From: Rhodococcus oryzae
GTDB taxonomy: Bacteria; Actinomycetota; Actinomycetes; Mycobacteriales; Mycobacteriaceae
Assembly (NCBI RefSeq): GCF_005049235.1
Contig: NZ_SUMD01000004.1
Span: forward strand, 490,781 to 554,780
DNA: 64,000 nucleotides
Reading direction: 5' to 3'
Shown here: positions 1-6,546 of the stretch, piece by piece
Numbering within the stretch: position 1 is the stretch's first letter
How the letters are laid out: every line of letters starts with the position of its first letter
Notes under the pieces: model-generated
Told to the model about the DNA's origin: nothing
The model's database searches: none
Seen by the model: the letters and a program-made list of their open reading frames with translations, nothing else
Program-made: the position numbers and the translations under genes

Positions 1-266
1 ACCACCGCGCCCAGCACCGGCAGCAAGAGCGCCATAGGCATCCATGCTGGCCCGGCGAGATACACGAAGTGGTCGAACACGATCATGAGTCCCGGCTCGG
101 AGCTCGGGGGTCTCAATTCAGGTGGTACTGGCGCGTGCTCGAGAGCGCCATACGGGGCGGTCGAGCGCCATCCAGGAATCCCCACCGCACCGACGGCCAG
201 TCCAAAGGCGGCGAACCACGCAACAGTTCCGAACGATAGGTGTCGCCGACTCTTCACTTCCGTCAC
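1..266 (-). CDS. Partial small membrane protein, C-terminus beyond window edge
   Basis: An open frame enters from the left edge and has no stop inside the window. I place the start at a GTG (264-266), which lies two codons after an in-frame TAG (270-272); a second GTG at 255-257 is possible and neither has a strong ribosome binding site. The visible 88 residues begin VTEVKSRRHLSF, then a hydrophobic segment of about 20 residues ending in VGIPGW, a polar loop rich in Pro and Glu, and the start of a second hydrophobic segment (ALLLPVLGAVV). This suggests an inner-membrane protein with at least two helices. I do not recognise the family. It is the first of three small minus-strand membrane ORFs in a row. 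Confidence 0.45.
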   Translation of the reverse strand, partial: MTEVKSRRHLSFGTVAWFAAFGLAVGAVGIPGWRSTAPYGALEHAPVPPELRPPSSEPGLMIVFDHFVYLAGPAWMPMALLLPVLGAV

Positions 267-465
267 GCTCTAATCATGCAGGGCTGCATCTTGTGTGGGC
301 GCTCGACTTGACGCTTAGCGAACTGAGATGTCTGTGTGCCCGTCAGAACGAACTGCGTTCGAACAGGGCTGCCTGGCGTGATGCGGGCCGGCAAGGGAAG
401 TACCGGTCCGCTCCTCGCTGGACAGCCGCCGTTGATGCCCTGGCCAGAACCGACACTTGAGAAAT

Positions 466-609
466 CTAGGGATGATCCTCGGGTTGCCCGCGGGACATCC
501 ACTTCTCATCCGATTCTCCGCGCCCTGGTCTATCCAGCCGTTCGATGAGCGCCGTTCCGCCGGCAAGGAGTACGAGAAAGCCAGCAACGAGCGCGATGGC
601 GACTACCAA
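466..609 (-). CDS. Putative 47-aa single-pass membrane protein
   Basis: The start is a TTG (607-609) preceded by GGGGGAC at suitable spacing, and the frame ends at a TAG. The peptide has a hydrophobic N-terminal helix (VVAIALVAGFLVLLAGG) followed by a charged cytoplasmic-type tail (IERLDRPGRGESDEKW). It is too short for usual gene callers. It lies between two other small membrane ORFs on the same strand, which supports a local cluster. The family is unknown, and the TTG start makes it less certain than its neighbours. The 199 bases between this gene and the partial gene to the left hold nothing I can support. Confidence 0.35.
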   Translation of the reverse strand: MVVAIALVAGFLVLLAGGTALIERLDRPGRGESDEKWMSRGQPEDHP

Positions 610-731
610 TTTTGTCCCCCTGTGGACTACCTGCAGCGGTGTGCAGGTCTACTACGCGGACCACCCCGGCCGCATTCCCCGGTCCGGAGGCTACCAACTA
701 GTTCGCCGCCGCAACGAGGGCTTTGGAGTAT

Positions 732-1001
732 TCATCCGGCCTTGGACCACCCACTACGCGGTGAGCGGCACCGTCTGCTCACATCTCGGCGTGACATCCG
801 AGGAAGTAGGAACTTTTCTCCCAGCATGACAAGCACGACACCAATCCCAACCCCGATGACCCGTCCCGACCACGAGGTATCTATGACGCTGGATGCAACG
901 GCAAGCGCGATGCCGAGGACGACAATCGTGCCATCCCAATACGGGTTCCGGCGTTGCCGATCGACCTGCCGGTGATCGACTGGATTCATCGGTTCAGTCA
1001 C
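732..1001 (-). CDS. Small two-helix membrane protein, unknown function
   Basis: The start is chosen at a GTG (999-1001) because AAGGAAGG lies about six bases upstream; a longer in-frame extension to 1202 has no such site. The 89-residue product has a charged, Arg-rich N-terminus (DHRQVDRQRRNPYWDG), two hydrophobic segments (about residues 24-39 and 47-61, separated by DTSWSGR), and a very basic tail. It is probably an inner-membrane protein. No catalytic motif or known family is visible. The same strand and spacing as the two ORFs to its left suggest a run of small membrane genes. Confidence 0.5.
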   Translation of the reverse strand: MTEPMNPVDHRQVDRQRRNPYWDGTIVVLGIALAVASSVIDTSWSGRVIGVGIGVVLVMLGEKFLLPRMSRRDVSRRCRSPRSGWSKAG

Positions 1002-1415
1002 TGCATCGCCTTCCTTTCCCGATAGCGCCAGACGCGACACTACGAGCAACTCTCCTATCCCAACGAAAACTCCGTTGGACGCGGCCCTAGGTGTGCCCGG
1101 CCACGCCCCGATCAGCCGACTGCTACCAACATGATGGCCGGCCGGGCGCCCTGGCCGTTGCGGGATGCGACTCCTGGCTCGCAACCAGCCCGAGGCCGCC
1201 ACCTATTTACAAATATTGTTAGGTTGTCAGATTTCTGCCTTTACTACATTCCCATGCTGGTTGACGCACATTTTTGGAATGCTAACAAGATAACCCGCAT
1301 ATGGATTTCGAAAATGCATCCCCTATTCCGGGTTGGCCATTGACGCAAAAACCCGAATGAAGCATCCTTGGCTCGAGCGGAGATAAGTCCGCCAACCCGC
1401 CAACCAGGGAGATCC
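1002..1415. other. Intergenic region, AT-rich, between divergent genes
   Basis: This stretch separates the minus-strand membrane gene from the plus-strand secreted-protein gene. No ORF here looks real. The part from about 1200 to 1360 is clearly more AT-rich than the rest of the window and holds the promoter candidate listed separately. The 8-mer TTGACGCA occurs twice (1261 and 1340), each followed about 15 bases later by GAATG, so it could be a repeated promoter or regulator half-site. Confidence 0.5.
1261..1288 (+). promoter_or_regulatory. Candidate promoter for the secreted-protein gene
   Basis: A TTGACG hexamer (1261-1266) is followed after 16 bases by TAACAA (1283-1288), a plausible housekeeping sigma -35/-10 pair. 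It lies about 125 bases before the ATG at 1416. A second TTGACG (1340-1345) has no good -10 partner. This is pattern recognition only. Confidence 0.35.
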
Positions 1416-2222
1416 ATGAAGGTTCGTTCTCGTGTCGCGTTGACCACTATTGCAATGGCCGCAATTCTCCCTCTTGGCGGAGTTGCAAATGCTGCGCCGT
1501 CCACTCCTGGTGAAGAGATTCAGGGGACCGGAACAGATGGTTCACAAATCAGCTGGCAAATCCCCAACGACGGCCTTGCCAAACGAGGCGGCGCTACACC
1601 ATCGCTCGACACCCTCCCTGGCGCTTCAACGTCGTTCGACACCAAGACTGGCCCGAACGGCGAGGTCTCGACCACGATCACCATCCCCGACGCGGCGGCG
1701 CCGAGCCGCTACGAATTCCCCCTTAACCTGCCGGCCGGCTTCACCACCGATCCTCAGGAAGATGGGTCGATCACCGTGAACAACGCCGCCGGCCTCCCGG
1801 TCGGCAGCTTCGCGAAGCCATGGGCGACCGATGCGAACGGTGGCACGATCTCCACTTCGCTGAAAGTAGAAGGAAACAGTCTCGTTCAGCACGTCGACTT
1901 CACCGAGGAAACAGCCTTCCCCGTGACCGCCGATCCCTCCTGGAACTGGGGATGGGTGTCCGGCCACATCTATCTCAACAAGCATGAGACTGGCCTGATG
2001 GCGGTAGGGGCAGGCGCGGCCAGCTGGCTTCCGAATCCGGGCGCGATGTGGGGCGGGCGGACACTTGCCGCCATTGCCTCGACGGCCACGGCAACCGGTC
2101 AGTGCGTTCAGTTCAAGGTAGGCTTCGGCCTTGGCGGACTCCCGTTGCTGCCCGGCTCCCCGCTTCCGTTCGGTGCCGGCATTCTGGGTGTCGACTACTA
2201 CTCGGGTGGGTACTGCAGCTGA
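1416..2222 (+). CDS. Secreted protein, possible toxin/bacteriocin-like exoprotein
   Basis: The start at ATG 1416 follows GGGAG and gives a classic Sec signal peptide (basic MKVRSR, hydrophobic core, ANA-AP cleavage near residue 27). The mature protein of about 240 residues has a polar beta-rich middle section containing the stretch ETAFPVTADPSW, a motif I associate with leader regions of large secreted actinobacterial proteins, including polymorphic toxins. The C-terminal part begins WGWVSGHIYLNKHETG and is hydrophobic and glycine-rich. It has two cysteines, in GQCVQFK and at the extreme end in GGYC. The stop overlaps the start of a small membrane protein by one base (TGATG). Secretion is well supported. 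A toxin or bacteriocin role with the next gene as immunity protein is inference only. Confidence 0.7.
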   Translation: MKVRSRVALTTIAMAAILPLGGVANAAPSTPGEEIQGTGTDGSQISWQIPNDGLAKRGGATPSLDTLPGASTSFDTKTGPNGEVSTTITIPDAAAPSRYEFPLNLPAGFTTDPQEDGSITVNNAAGLPVGSFAKPWATDANGGTISTSLKVEGNSLVQHVDFTEETAFPVTADPSWNWGWVSGHIYLNKHETGLMAVGAGAASWLPNPGAMWGGRTLAAIASTATATGQCVQFKVGFGLGGLPLLPGSPLPFGAGILGVDYYSGGYCS

Positions 2223-2491
2223 TGTGGATCATCATCACGATGGCCGTCGTGGCCGTGATCGTCTACACGATCGCGGCCACGGCGGCCCGTTGGTTGGAGC
2301 GGCCGACTACGGCAACCGTTGTCCGGTTCGGTGGTTGGGCTGTGCTCGTTGCGACGATCGCCGTCCTCGCGTGGGTGGCGTCGTATGCGAGCACAGACGC
2401 GCTGTTGGGTCTGGTTATCGGCGCTATTGTGGCACCCATTCTTGTCGGGAAGATCTGGGCCAGAATGAACTCGCGCGAGGATGCTAGATAG
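2222..2491 (+). CDS. Small three-helix membrane protein coupled to secreted protein (immunity candidate)
   Basis: The ATG overlaps the preceding stop codon by one base, so the two genes should be translationally coupled. The 89-residue product is almost entirely membrane: helices at about residues 2-19, 34-52 and 58-76, with short charged linkers (RWLERPT) and a basic tail (KIWARMNSREDAR). Size, topology and strict pairing with an exported protein resemble immunity or export partners of secreted bacteriocins, but no family is recognised, so this role is inferred from arrangement alone. Confidence 0.6.
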   Translation: MWIIITMAVVAVIVYTIAATAARWLERPTTATVVRFGGWAVLVATIAVLAWVASYASTDALLGLVIGAIVAPILVGKIWARMNSREDAR

Positions 2492-2541
2492 TCCGGAGTC
2501 CCCGTCCCGGCTCTGAATATGGAGTGCAATTCGCACGACTA

Positions 2542-2556
2542 ACAACCTGAGGTTGT
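2542..2556. promoter_or_regulatory. Perfect palindrome, candidate operator
   Basis: ACAACCT and AGGTTGT flank a single G, giving a perfect 7-bp inverted repeat about 50 bases after the small membrane gene and 200 bases before the ribbon-helix-helix gene. The one-base loop argues against an RNA hairpin and in favour of a protein-binding site. The same intergenic region has an 8-bp direct repeat CATGCGAT at 2629-2636 and 2643-2650 (14-bp period) and several GCATGC palindromes, an arrangement that suits a ribbon-helix-helix repressor. Confidence 0.3.
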
Positions 2557-2756
2557 GAATATCGGCCGTAAATCCGTAAATCAGCGGCGCCGTTGACGTG
2601 ACTGACCAGCCTCCATCATGCATGCATACATGCGATATTTGGCATGCGATCTCACCGCTAGATACTCGCAGGTAACTTTCGAAGACAATGCCCCCGAAAT
2701 GCACTAGGATTGCATGCTCTAAGTATCTAAATTTACAAGTCAGACACGGAGTGCAA

Positions 2757-3062
2757 GTGGGGATCAGCGGGGGGTCACATCTACCAAATGCAGACAAGGG
2801 AACATCTAGCCACCTCTTTGGATCCCATCGAGGCGAACTACAGCCATATACGGCGCTACCTACCGTCCAAGGGGGACCGCAACGGTCACCTCAACCGGAG
2901 GATCGATCGCTGAAGGGCGCGACGCTTGCGCCCTTCGGGACTCGGCTCCCTATCGAGGTACAGCGCCAACTGAAGATGACTTGCGCAGCCAAGGGCCTCC
3001 GCATGCAGGACGCAGTGCTCGACGCCGTTCGAGACTGGTTGATGCGTCAGGAGTCACGGTAG
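2757..3062 (+). CDS. Ribbon-helix-helix (CopG/Arc-like) domain protein
   Basis: The GTG at 2757 is chosen because GGAG lies six bases upstream; longer in-frame starts exist to 2688. The first half of the 101-residue product is polar and low in structure. The C-terminal 40 residues read as a ribbon-helix-helix fold: a beta strand with TRLPIEVQRQLK, then two helices (MTCAAKGLRMQDAVLDAVR and DWLMRQ). Such domains bind DNA as dimers and are typical of plasmid partition proteins and antitoxins. The next gene starts four bases later and encodes a tiny membrane protein, so a regulator plus membrane effector unit is possible. A part-time antitoxin role is speculation. Confidence 0.5.
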   Translation: MGISGGSHLPNADKGTSSHLFGSHRGELQPYTALPTVQGGPQRSPQPEDRSLKGATLAPFGTRLPIEVQRQLKMTCAAKGLRMQDAVLDAVRDWLMRQESR

Positions 3063-3066
3063 CCAC

Positions 3067-3252
3067 ATGAGGATCAACGAGCGGCAGGCATTGACCGCAG
3101 GACTCCTCCTGTCCATGATCCTTGGCGTCGTTTTCGGTGCCTCGGCTGGTAGTTGGACCAAAGGAACCGTGACCCTGTTGGTTTGCGTGGTTGCCACCGG
3201 ACTGGCGTTCCTGGTCCTCCGGGCCGTTTACAAGAACCGGCCGCAGGTTTGA
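3067..3252 (+). CDS. 61-aa two-helix membrane protein
   Basis: The ATG lies four bases after the stop of the ribbon-helix-helix gene, with no independent promoter visible. The product has a short basic/polar N-terminus (MRINERQA), a helix (LTAGLLLSMILGVVFGASAG), a tight turn (SWTKG) and a second helix (TVTLLVCVVATGLAFLVL), ending in AVYKNRPQV. It is an inner-membrane hairpin protein of unknown function. In size it resembles small membrane toxins and phage or plasmid accessory proteins, but nothing diagnostic is present. Confidence 0.5.
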   Translation: MRINERQALTAGLLLSMILGVVFGASAGSWTKGTVTLLVCVVATGLAFLVLRAVYKNRPQV

Positions 3253-3274
3253 CGCCTACGAGATGAGGGATCGC

Positions 3275-3300
3275 GCGCCTTCTCGGCAAGGCGCATCTTT
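3275..3300 (+). terminator. Probable terminator after the 61-aa membrane gene
   Basis: GCGCCTT (3275-3281) and AAGGCGC (3288-3294) form a perfect 7-bp stem with a six-base loop, followed by ATCTTT. It lies 22 bases past the stop of the preceding gene. The rest of 3253-3459 shows nothing else. Confidence 0.5.
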
Positions 3301-3459
3301 GCTGGGCTAAGCGCGGCGGCAGTCCCACAAATGGACCGCTTCGTTGCCGGATTCTGCCGCCCCTCCGGAGCGGGGCAGTGCTGCCGACAAATGCATTGCG
3401 CAAGTGACTGCGATCAATGGCGACAGTCGGGGGCGACGAACCGATCTCTCGTTCGTTCG

Positions 3460-3912
3460 TTAGCCCCCGAGCCGGTCCGTGTCTGTGACGTTCGCGAGCC
3501 GCACCTGCCCCTTGGCCACCAGGCGGTCCCGCTCGTCCACCACGGCGACCTGCCACAGCTGTTGCGTGCGGCCACGGTGCACCGGCGTCGCCTCCGCGAA
3601 GAGGACGCCATCGCGGGTGGCCCGCAGGAAGTCGGTGTTGTTGTTGACGCCGACCACATGCCCCCGGTCACCCAGCCAGATGCTGCCCGCGATGCTTGCG
3701 AGCGTCTCGACGACGGCGCAGTGCACGCCGCCGTTCATGATGCCCGCCGGCTGGTACAGCTCGGGACGGACGGTCCACTTGGCCCGGACCCGGTCGCCGC
3801 TGAGTTCGGTGTACTCGAGCCCCAGCACCTCACCGAATCCCTTGTTGAGGAACGGGGTTGCGGCCGCGGGGTCCATCCCGGACAGATCGCTCATCGAGGA
3901 CACGTTGCTCAT
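3460..3912 (-). CDS. PaaI-type hotdog-fold thioesterase
   Basis: A 150-residue single hotdog domain of the PaaI/YbgC-like acyl-CoA thioesterase group. The sequence shows the typical core of that family: PAGIMNGGVHCAVVETLAS (the N/D-G-G-V-x-x-x-x-x-E/D region carrying the catalytic acidic residue), followed by VGVNNNTDFLRAT and a C-terminal strand VAKGQVRLANV. These enzymes hydrolyse acyl- or aryl-CoA esters in the cytoplasm. The ATG at 3912 has GGAG seven bases upstream and is preferred over the GTG at 3918, which sits too close to it. A possible IdeR box lies 160 bases upstream, at the end of the next gene, so iron control is possible but unproven. Confidence 0.85.
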   Translation of the reverse strand: MSNVSSMSDLSGMDPAAATPFLNKGFGEVLGLEYTELSGDRVRAKWTVRPELYQPAGIMNGGVHCAVVETLASIAGSIWLGDRGHVVGVNNNTDFLRATRDGVLFAEATPVHRGRTQQLWQVAVVDERDRLVAKGQVRLANVTDTDRLGG

Positions 3913-3965
3913 CTTCACACTCCATCGTTGCCGGTCGAGTGAATGTACCTTTCGCCCGAAATGCC

Positions 3966-3999
3966 GACGGGCCCCGCACCCGAAGGTGTGGGGCCCGTC
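3966..3999 (-). terminator. Strong GC-rich hairpin terminator
   Basis: A 15-bp stem (3966-3980 with 3985-3999, one G-T wobble) closes a CGAA tetraloop. There is no T-run, as is common in actinobacteria. It lies downstream of the stop of the FhuF-like gene on the minus strand and upstream of the thioesterase gene, so it probably ends the FhuF-like transcript. Confidence 0.7.
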
Positions 4000-4074
4000 G
4001 TGGGGAAGGACCGGGAGTCTCTGCAGCCCTCAGGACTCCGGCGCGGTCCGATCATTCACGTTCCGAGAACGACT

Positions 4075-4093
4075 ATAGGCAAGCCTGGCCTAA
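4075..4093. promoter_or_regulatory. Possible third IdeR/DtxR box
   Basis: The 19-mer ATAGGCAAGCCTGGCCTAA matches 14 of 19 positions of the IdeR/DtxR consensus TTAGGTTAGSCTAACCTAA. It overlaps the stop codon of the FhuF-like gene, which is an unusual place for an operator. It could serve the thioesterase gene downstream on the minus strand, but this is the weakest of the three candidate boxes. Confidence 0.35.
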
Positions 4094-4866
4094 CTTGCAA
4101 GCGCAGCGACGCCGCGGCGAAAAGCTGCCCGGTCGGCACGCGCCCGGACCGGCACCCCGGCACCCTCAAAGGCGTCGAGCAGGCCCTGCCCCCGGCGCAT
4201 CGCGGCGGACTCGCCCACGCCGCCGAGAATGGGAACAAGCGTGGCGGCACCGAGGATCGCCTCACCGACCATGGCCCACAAGCGCGATCGATCGAGCGGC
4301 ACGATCAGGTCCAGCGCATCGAAGAACGCGACCAGCGCGGTGTGGCAGCGGTGCGCGGTCCACACCAGCAGAGCGCCCTCGCACGGCAACGTCACCGCGG
4401 CACGCGTCCCGGCCCAGCGATCACCCGGCAGCACCCGCAGCACCGGATCGCTCACCCCGGCCCAGTCGATGCAGCCGTCGCTGTCCATGTGCAACCACAG
4501 GTTCTCGAGACCCGGATCCCAGGCGCGCCCCTCCAACACCACCAGCGACGCCACCCGGCCGATCACCGCGTGGATGAGCGCGGTCGCGACCGAGGCGGCC
4601 GCCGCCTCCGGATCGCAGAGGTCGGCCAGCGCCCGCTCGACCATCCGCTCGAGGCGATCGCCGTGAATCCCCTCGACGGCAGACCACCAGCGACGCTTGC
4701 CCTGGTCGGCCATCAGAGCGACGGCATACACCCGCGGGTACTCCGGATAGACGCCCCGGAGTCGGAGACAGGAGTCGTCGAGCGCGGCGGCCGGGTCGTT
4801 CCCCACCGGTTTCACCGAAACGGCGGTCGATGACACTGCGAACGGGGGCGCTGCGATGGATGACAC
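4090..4866 (-). CDS. FhuF-like siderophore-iron utilisation protein (putative)
   Basis: A 258-residue cytoplasmic protein starting at a GTG with AGGAG six bases upstream. It sits divergently to an iron-siderophore ABC importer with an IdeR-type box in front of it. Its length, the N-terminal part with many charged residues, and the middle section (RVASLVVLEGRAWDPGLENLWLH) recall the FhuF / IucA-IucC C-terminal-like group, which reduces or handles imported ferric siderophore. The C-terminal four-cysteine [2Fe-2S] motif of true FhuF is not present: the few cysteines (DSDGCIDW, LPCEG, HRCH) are spread through the middle. I therefore call it FhuF-like from context plus weak similarity. A siderophore-binding or esterase role cannot be excluded. 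Confidence 0.5.
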   Translation of the reverse strand: MSSIAAPPFAVSSTAVSVKPVGNDPAAALDDSCLRLRGVYPEYPRVYAVALMADQGKRRWWSAVEGIHGDRLERMVERALADLCDPEAAAASVATALIHAVIGRVASLVVLEGRAWDPGLENLWLHMDSDGCIDWAGVSDPVLRVLPGDRWAGTRAAVTLPCEGALLVWTAHRCHTALVAFFDALDLIVPLDRSRLWAMVGEAILGAATLVPILGGVGESAAMRRGQGLLDAFEGAGVPVRARADRAAFRRGVAALAS

Positions 4867-4946
4867 TGCTCACTCCTGGGTCGGCGACATTCGGACATCT
4901 CGTCGAGATCAACTACAGGGCGACCGCTTGCGGGTCGACCGCGAAT

Positions 4947-4965
4947 GTAGGTTAGCCTAACCATT
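4947..4965. promoter_or_regulatory. IdeR/DtxR iron box before the FhuF-like gene
   Basis: The sequence TAGGTTAGCCTAACC (4948-4962) is the core of the IdeR/DtxR operator, and the full 19-mer matches 15 of 19 consensus positions. It lies 81 bases upstream of the GTG of the FhuF-like gene, where Fe(II)-bound IdeR would repress transcription. IdeR/DtxR boxes before siderophore uptake genes are established in mycobacteria and corynebacteria. Confidence 0.8.
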
Positions 4966-5002
4966 ACTTGCGGGCGAGCGGGAGCCGGACCCCCGGCCGG
5001 GG

Positions 5003-5021
5003 ATAGGGTTCCGTAACCTAA
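5003..5021. promoter_or_regulatory. IdeR/DtxR iron box before the siderophore permease operon
   Basis: The 19-mer ATAGGGTTCCGTAACCTAA matches 14 of 19 positions of the IdeR/DtxR consensus, with the right half (TAACCTAA) perfect. It lies 41 bases before the GTG of the first permease gene. With the box at 4947 it gives each divergent gene its own iron operator. Confidence 0.65.
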
Positions 5022-5061
5022 TCTCGCAAGCTTGCGCCTCGCCGATCAGGAGCCCCCGACC

Positions 5062-6546
5062 GTGACGTCCACCCCCACACCCGGTTCGGTCGCCGCTCGC
5101 CCCGGGCCGACCGAGACCCGGGGGACCCACCCGACCGAGATCTACGGTTCGCTGGAGGTCCCGACCGGTCCGGCACCGCTGCAACGCCGGCTGCTCGCCA
5201 CCCTCGCGGACCTCGGCGTGGTCGCCCTCCCCCTGGTCATCGGCTGGTTCATCGTCGACTCCCTGCGCGACGACAACGGCGGCGGCCAGATGGATCGCGC
5301 GGTCTTCGGCGGCGTCGCGCTGATCACCGCCGCCGCCCTGCTCGTCTGGAACCGCGGCAGCAGGGAAGGCGCCACGGGCCAGAGCGTCGGCAAGGGCTGG
5401 CTGGGCCTCGTCACCCGGGACGCCGAGTCCGGTCAGCCGCTGGGCACCCGCCGGGCCCTGCTCCCCCGCACCGGCTCCGAGGTCGTCCGGCTCAAGACCG
5501 CGGTCGCGGAGGGTTTCACCCCGATCCGCCGCGACACCTCGATGGCCGCGATCCGCAAGCGCCGACTGCTCGGACTCGCCCTCCTGGTGCTGCTGCTCGC
5601 GGCGGCCGCGCTCGCCAGCGTCGCCGTCGGCGCCCGGCCGATGACCTTCGCCGAGATCTTCCACGCGCTGTTCACCCCGACCGGGCTCGACACCGACCTG
5701 GTGGTGCGGACCCTGCGCGTGCCGCGCACGGCCCTCGGGATCGCCGTCGGCATCGCGCTCGGCATCGCGGGCGCGCTCATCCAGGGCCACACCCGTAACC
5801 CGCTCGCCGACGCGGGCCTGCTCGGCCTCAACGGCGGCGCCGCGTTCTTCGTGGTGCTCTCGATCTACATGTTCGGGCTGGCCGGACCGAACGAGTACCT
5901 CTGGTTCGCCTTCGCCGGGTCCCTCGCCGCGAGCATCGTCGTATTCGGCATCTCGTCGATCGGCAACGGCAGATCGAGCCCACTGAGCCTCGCGCTCGCC
6001 GGTGCCGCAGTGGCGATGTTCCTCAGCGCCATGACGAACACCGTCATCCTGCTCGACCAGACCAGCCTCGACGGCTACCGGTTCTGGGTCGTCGGCTCCA
6101 TCGCCGGGCGCGGACCGGAGGTGCTCTGGCAGGTGCTGCCGTTCCTGGTCATCGGCGCGCTGATCGCGATGGCGAGCACCCCGAGCCTGAACGTGCTCAG
6201 CCTCGGCGACGACGTCGCCCGCGGCCTCGGCACCAACATCGTGTTGAGCCGGACGATCGGCATCATCGCGATCACCCTGCTCACCGGCGCCGCCACCGCC
6301 GCCTGTGGCCCGATCGCCTTCGTCGGACTGGTGGTACCCCATGTCGCCCGGTCGATCACCGGACCGGACTACCGCTGGCTGGTGCCCTATGCCGGCATCA
6401 TCGGGGCGATCATGGTCCTGCTCGCGGACGTGATCGGCCGCGTCGTGGTCCGCCCCGGCGAACTCCAGGTGGGCATCGTGTTGGCGCTCTTCGGTGCACC
6501 GTTCTTCGTCGCGCTCGTCCGGCGCAGAAAGCTGGTGTCGCTGTGA
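5062..6546 (+). CDS. RDD-domain/FecCD fusion: iron-siderophore ABC permease
   Basis: The GTG at 5062 follows AGGAG at good spacing, giving 494 residues, about 150 longer than a usual FecCD permease. Residues about 40-140 form an RDD-like domain: LQRRLLATLADLGVVALPL carries the Arg/Asp of the RDD motif, a second helix follows, then TGQSVGKGWLGL and GTRRALLPRT, typical RDD strand and C-terminal motifs. The remaining 330 residues are a full FecCD permease (VGARPMTFAEI, RVPRTALGI, GHTRNPLADAGLLGLNGG, LGDDVARGLG, GPIAFVGLVVPH) with about nine helices. It should pair with the next permease and ATPase to import ferric siderophore. No substrate-binding lipoprotein gene is in the window. The RDD fusion is unusual and discussed as a finding. 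Confidence 0.9.
   Translation: MTSTPTPGSVAARPGPTETRGTHPTEIYGSLEVPTGPAPLQRRLLATLADLGVVALPLVIGWFIVDSLRDDNGGGQMDRAVFGGVALITAAALLVWNRGSREGATGQSVGKGWLGLVTRDAESGQPLGTRRALLPRTGSEVVRLKTAVAEGFTPIRRDTSMAAIRKRRLLGLALLVLLLAAAALASVAVGARPMTFAEIFHALFTPTGLDTDLVVRTLRVPRTALGIAVGIALGIAGALIQGHTRNPLADAGLLGLNGGAAFFVVLSIYMFGLAGPNEYLWFAFAGSLAASIVVFGISSIGNGRSSPLSLALAGAAVAMFLSAMTNTVILLDQTSLDGYRFWVVGSIAGRGPEVLWQVLPFLVIGALIAMASTPSLNVLSLGDDVARGLGTNIVLSRTIGIIAITLLTGAATAACGPIAFVGLVVPHVARSITGPDYRWLVPYAGIIGAIMVLLADVIGRVVVRPGELQVGIVLALFGAPFFVALVRRRKLVSL

Noticed and set aside
2611..2650. Alternating purine-pyrimidine ATGCATGCATACATGCG tract as a replication origin or Z-DNA element
   Set aside because: The tract is short, lacks DnaA boxes or iterons beyond one 8-bp direct repeat, and is better explained as part of a regulator-binding region.
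3460..4866. Siderophore biosynthesis genes near the importer
   Set aside because: The neighbouring genes are a thioesterase and a FhuF-like protein; no NRPS, IucA/IucC synthetase or hydroxylase is present.
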